NCBI GenBank assembly: GCA_020860515.1
Contig: JAJBUG010000016.1
Span: 1-64,000, forward strand
Source of the DNA: Bacteroidales bacterium
Lineage (GTDB): Bacteria; Bacteroidota; Bacteroidia; Bacteroidales; Muribaculaceae
Length of the DNA: 64,000 nt
Direction: 5' to 3'
Position numbers and translations under genes: made by a program. Below, piece by piece: positions 62,172 through 64,000 of this stretch. How positions within the stretch are numbered: the first letter of the stretch is position 1; every line of letters starts with the position of its first letter. Under the pieces are notes generated by a model. It saw only the letters and a list, made by a program, of their open reading frames with translations. It had not been told where the DNA came from and ran no database searches.

Positions 62172-63869
62172 ATGGACCAGTTCTGTGAAATACTTAGGGA
62201 ATATCCCGCTCTGGCACTCTTCCTTACGTTGGGTGCTGGTTTCTTAGTGGGTCGTATTAAAATTGGCATAGTGCCGATCGGCAGTGTCACTTCGGTACTT
62301 GTCATTGGCGTGCTTGTTGGCCAACTTCATGTCACGATCGACGGCCCGATAAAGACATTTTTCTTCATGCTCTTCCTTTTCTCAATTGGTTACAGCGTAG
62401 GCCCTGATTTCTTCCGTTCGCTAAAAGGTACGGGAGCCAAACAAGCACTATTTGCGGTGTGCATGAGTTCGATGTGCTTTGTGATTGTGGTGCTTGTGGC
62501 AAAATTCATGGGCTATACCAAAGGTGAAAGCGTAGGCTTGTTCTCTGGCTCCGAAACCTGCTCGGCGCTTCTGGGCATCGGAGGCGAGGCAATCCAGCGC
62601 CTGCCAATTTCCAAGGAGGAAATTCAAGATCAGCTCAATATTATACCTGTGTGCTATGCTGTGACCTATGTCTATGGCACTCTTGGCACTGTAATTCTGC
62701 TTGGCAATTTCGGCCCCAAGCTGCTTGGTGGCATTAAGAAAGTGCGAGAAAAGACTTTTGAGCTTGAGCGTAAGCTCGACAATAGTGGGAAAAGCACCGA
62801 CCCTGCGTGTCAGAATGCTTACAATCAAGTATCCTACCGTGCATTCCATGTCACAAGCCATTTCTTTGATACTCCGCGCACAGTCAACGAAGCTGAAATC
62901 TACCTCGATGGCAAGCTGCGCCATGTTTATATTGACCGCATCCGACACGGCGACGACGTGTTTGTGCCCAATTTCGACAATCTCATATACAAAGGCGATC
63001 ACATAGTGATATGTGGGCGCCGCGACTATATGGTGGGAATTGGCAAGAAAGTCGGACCAGAAGTGGCTGACGATGTACTGCTGTCATATACTATCGAACG
63101 GCTGAAAGTGACCCTCACTCGCAAAAAAGCCAATGGACTTACCATCGGCCAACTTCGTCAGAAACCTCGCATGCACGGAGTGGTAATCCACGACGCAGTG
63201 CGTCTTGGCCAGCCGCTCCCCGTAGAGAATGACACTCCCCTGCAAAAAGGAGATGTTCTTACTGTAATAGCCCGACCAGGGCGCATCAAAGTAGCTACTG
63301 CAGATATCGGCCATATCGATCGGCCATCGGTTTCGAGCGATCTTATGTTCGTAGGCTTTGCCATTGCCATTGGTGGCTTATTCGGCGTACTGAGTTTTAC
63401 TATCGACCAGGTGCCTATTAGCCTTGGCACAAGCGGCGGAGCCTTGGTTGGCGGCTTGGTATTTGGCTGGCTTAGATCGAAGCGCCCAACCTTCGGCCAC
63501 ATACCTCGCGGCGCCTTGTGGCTGATGAATAACCTTGGGCTGAATGTATTCATAGCAGTAGTGGGCATAAATGCAGGACCCTCGTTTGTTGAGGGCATAA
63601 AATCCGTGGGTTGGCTCTTGCTTGTTGCTGGCATAGTTACTACTACGGTGCCCCTGCTATTCGGGCTTTGGCTTGGACAGAAAGTGTTCAAGTTCAACCC
63701 AGCTATCACGCTTGGCTGTTGCGCTGGCACACGCACCTGCACCGCTTCGCTTGGAGCCGTACAGAATGCCCTTGGCAGCACTCTCCCTGCGATTGGCTAT
63801 ACTGTAACCTACGCCGTGAGCAACATCCTATTGGTAGTATGGGGCATGCTTGCAGTACTACTAATATGA
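62172..63869 (+). CDS. AspT/YidE/YbjL-family transporter with RCK_C domains
   Basis: The 565-residue inner-membrane protein has two hydrophobic halves, about residues 1-175 and 395-565. They flank a cytoplasmic region with TrkA-C (RCK_C) features: RHVYIDRIRHGDDVFVP...KGDHIVICG, and VIHDAVRLGQPLPVEN...LQKGDVLTVIARPG. Each membrane half has the family motif, seen as LFSGSETCSALLG and LGCCAGTRTCTASLGA. Members include the aspartate:alanine exchanger, but most Bacteroidetes copies are uncharacterised. The partial gene downstream resembles a dicarboxylate transporter, which would fit an amino or dicarboxylic acid substrate (inference). Confidence 0.85.
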   Translation: MDQFCEILREYPALALFLTLGAGFLVGRIKIGIVPIGSVTSVLVIGVLVGQLHVTIDGPIKTFFFMLFLFSIGYSVGPDFFRSLKGTGAKQALFAVCMSSMCFVIVVLVAKFMGYTKGESVGLFSGSETCSALLGIGGEAIQRLPISKEEIQDQLNIIPVCYAVTYVYGTLGTVILLGNFGPKLLGGIKKVREKTFELERKLDNSGKSTDPACQNAYNQVSYRAFHVTSHFFDTPRTVNEAEIYLDGKLRHVYIDRIRHGDDVFVPNFDNLIYKGDHIVICGRRDYMVGIGKKVGPEVADDVLLSYTIERLKVTLTRKKANGLTIGQLRQKPRMHGVVIHDAVRLGQPLPVENDTPLQKGDVLTVIARPGRIKVATADIGHIDRPSVSSDLMFVGFAIAIGGLFGVLSFTIDQVPISLGTSGGALVGGLVFGWLRSKRPTFGHIPRGALWLMNNLGLNVFIAVVGINAGPSFVEGIKSVGWLLLVAGIVTTTVPLLFGLWLGQKVFKFNPAITLGCCAGTRTCTASLGAVQNALGSTLPAIGYTVTYAVSNILLVVWGMLAVLLI

Positions 63870-63947
63870 ATTTGATATTGATAGAGAATCAAACCAAATT
63901 TGAGGGGTGAGCGTTATTGATAAAAGCACGCAATAAACACAAATATC

Positions 63948-64000
63948 ATGGAGACTGCCCCCACATGGATGATAATGTTGCAGCTGGCGATTGTGCTGGC
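63948..64000 (+). CDS. Start of a membrane protein, possibly a Dcu-type C4-dicarboxylate transporter (cut by window end)
   Basis: Seventeen complete codons from ATG 63948 read METAPTWMIMLQLAIVLA, a hydrophobic start. The LQLAIVLA pattern resembles the first helix of DcuA/DcuB anaerobic C4-dicarboxylate transporters, but this is too short for a firm call. It follows the AspT-type gene by 78 bases in the same direction. Confidence 0.35.
   Translation, partial: METAPTWMIMLQLAIVL

Overview
The window looks like a chromosome segment from a gut-type member of the Bacteroidales, probably Muribaculaceae or Prevotellaceae. The evidence is a SusC/SusD pair, many SPII lipoproteins, promoters of the Bacteroidetes form TTTG-N19-21-TAnnTTTG, Rho with a long disordered insert, and the usual housekeeping set (topA, rluA, DUF3822, rsmD, xerD, dtd, panB). 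Species cannot be fixed from sequence alone, and family names rest on motif recognition, not on database searches.

Layout. 0-2.2 kb: a truncated DNA adenine methylase, two hairpins, and an ATPase/nuclease gene whose leader carries a strict 22-bp repeat array. 2.2-6.7 kb: a P-type calcium ATPase and a GT3-type glycogen synthase. 7-19.3 kb: a polysaccharide utilisation locus (acetylesterase, GH5 mannanase, CE7 esterase, Rid-like protein, SusC, SusD and a surface lipoprotein with a recent internal duplication), consistent with use of acetylated mannan-type glycan. 19.4-29.8 kb: a small DUF4369 lipoprotein, then three consecutive pairs of a polytopic membrane protein (DUF6057-like) and a lipoprotein with PD40/TolB-type repeats and a conserved CxxCH heme-c motif. 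I regard this as the best candidate for an undescribed system.

29.9-45.6 kb: an accessory, defence-like island. It holds gene remnants, four more ATPase genes of nuclease-linked families, an SDR oxidoreductase, and a complete type I restriction-modification operon ordered hsdM-hsdS-dinD-hsdR. All five ATPase genes in the window lie next to inverted or tandem repeats. Four have repeats in or beside their promoter or leader, and one is bracketed by two near-identical 59-bp inverted-repeat elements.

45.7-64 kb: core genes. A minus-strand housekeeping cluster (topA, rluA-type synthase, DUF3822, rsmD, xerD) is followed by dtd and panB, two POT-family peptide transporters, an outer-membrane beta-barrel protein, rho with a long structured leader, an AspT-type transporter with RCK_C domains, and the first 17 codons of another membrane protein.

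No tRNA, rRNA or CRISPR array was recognised.
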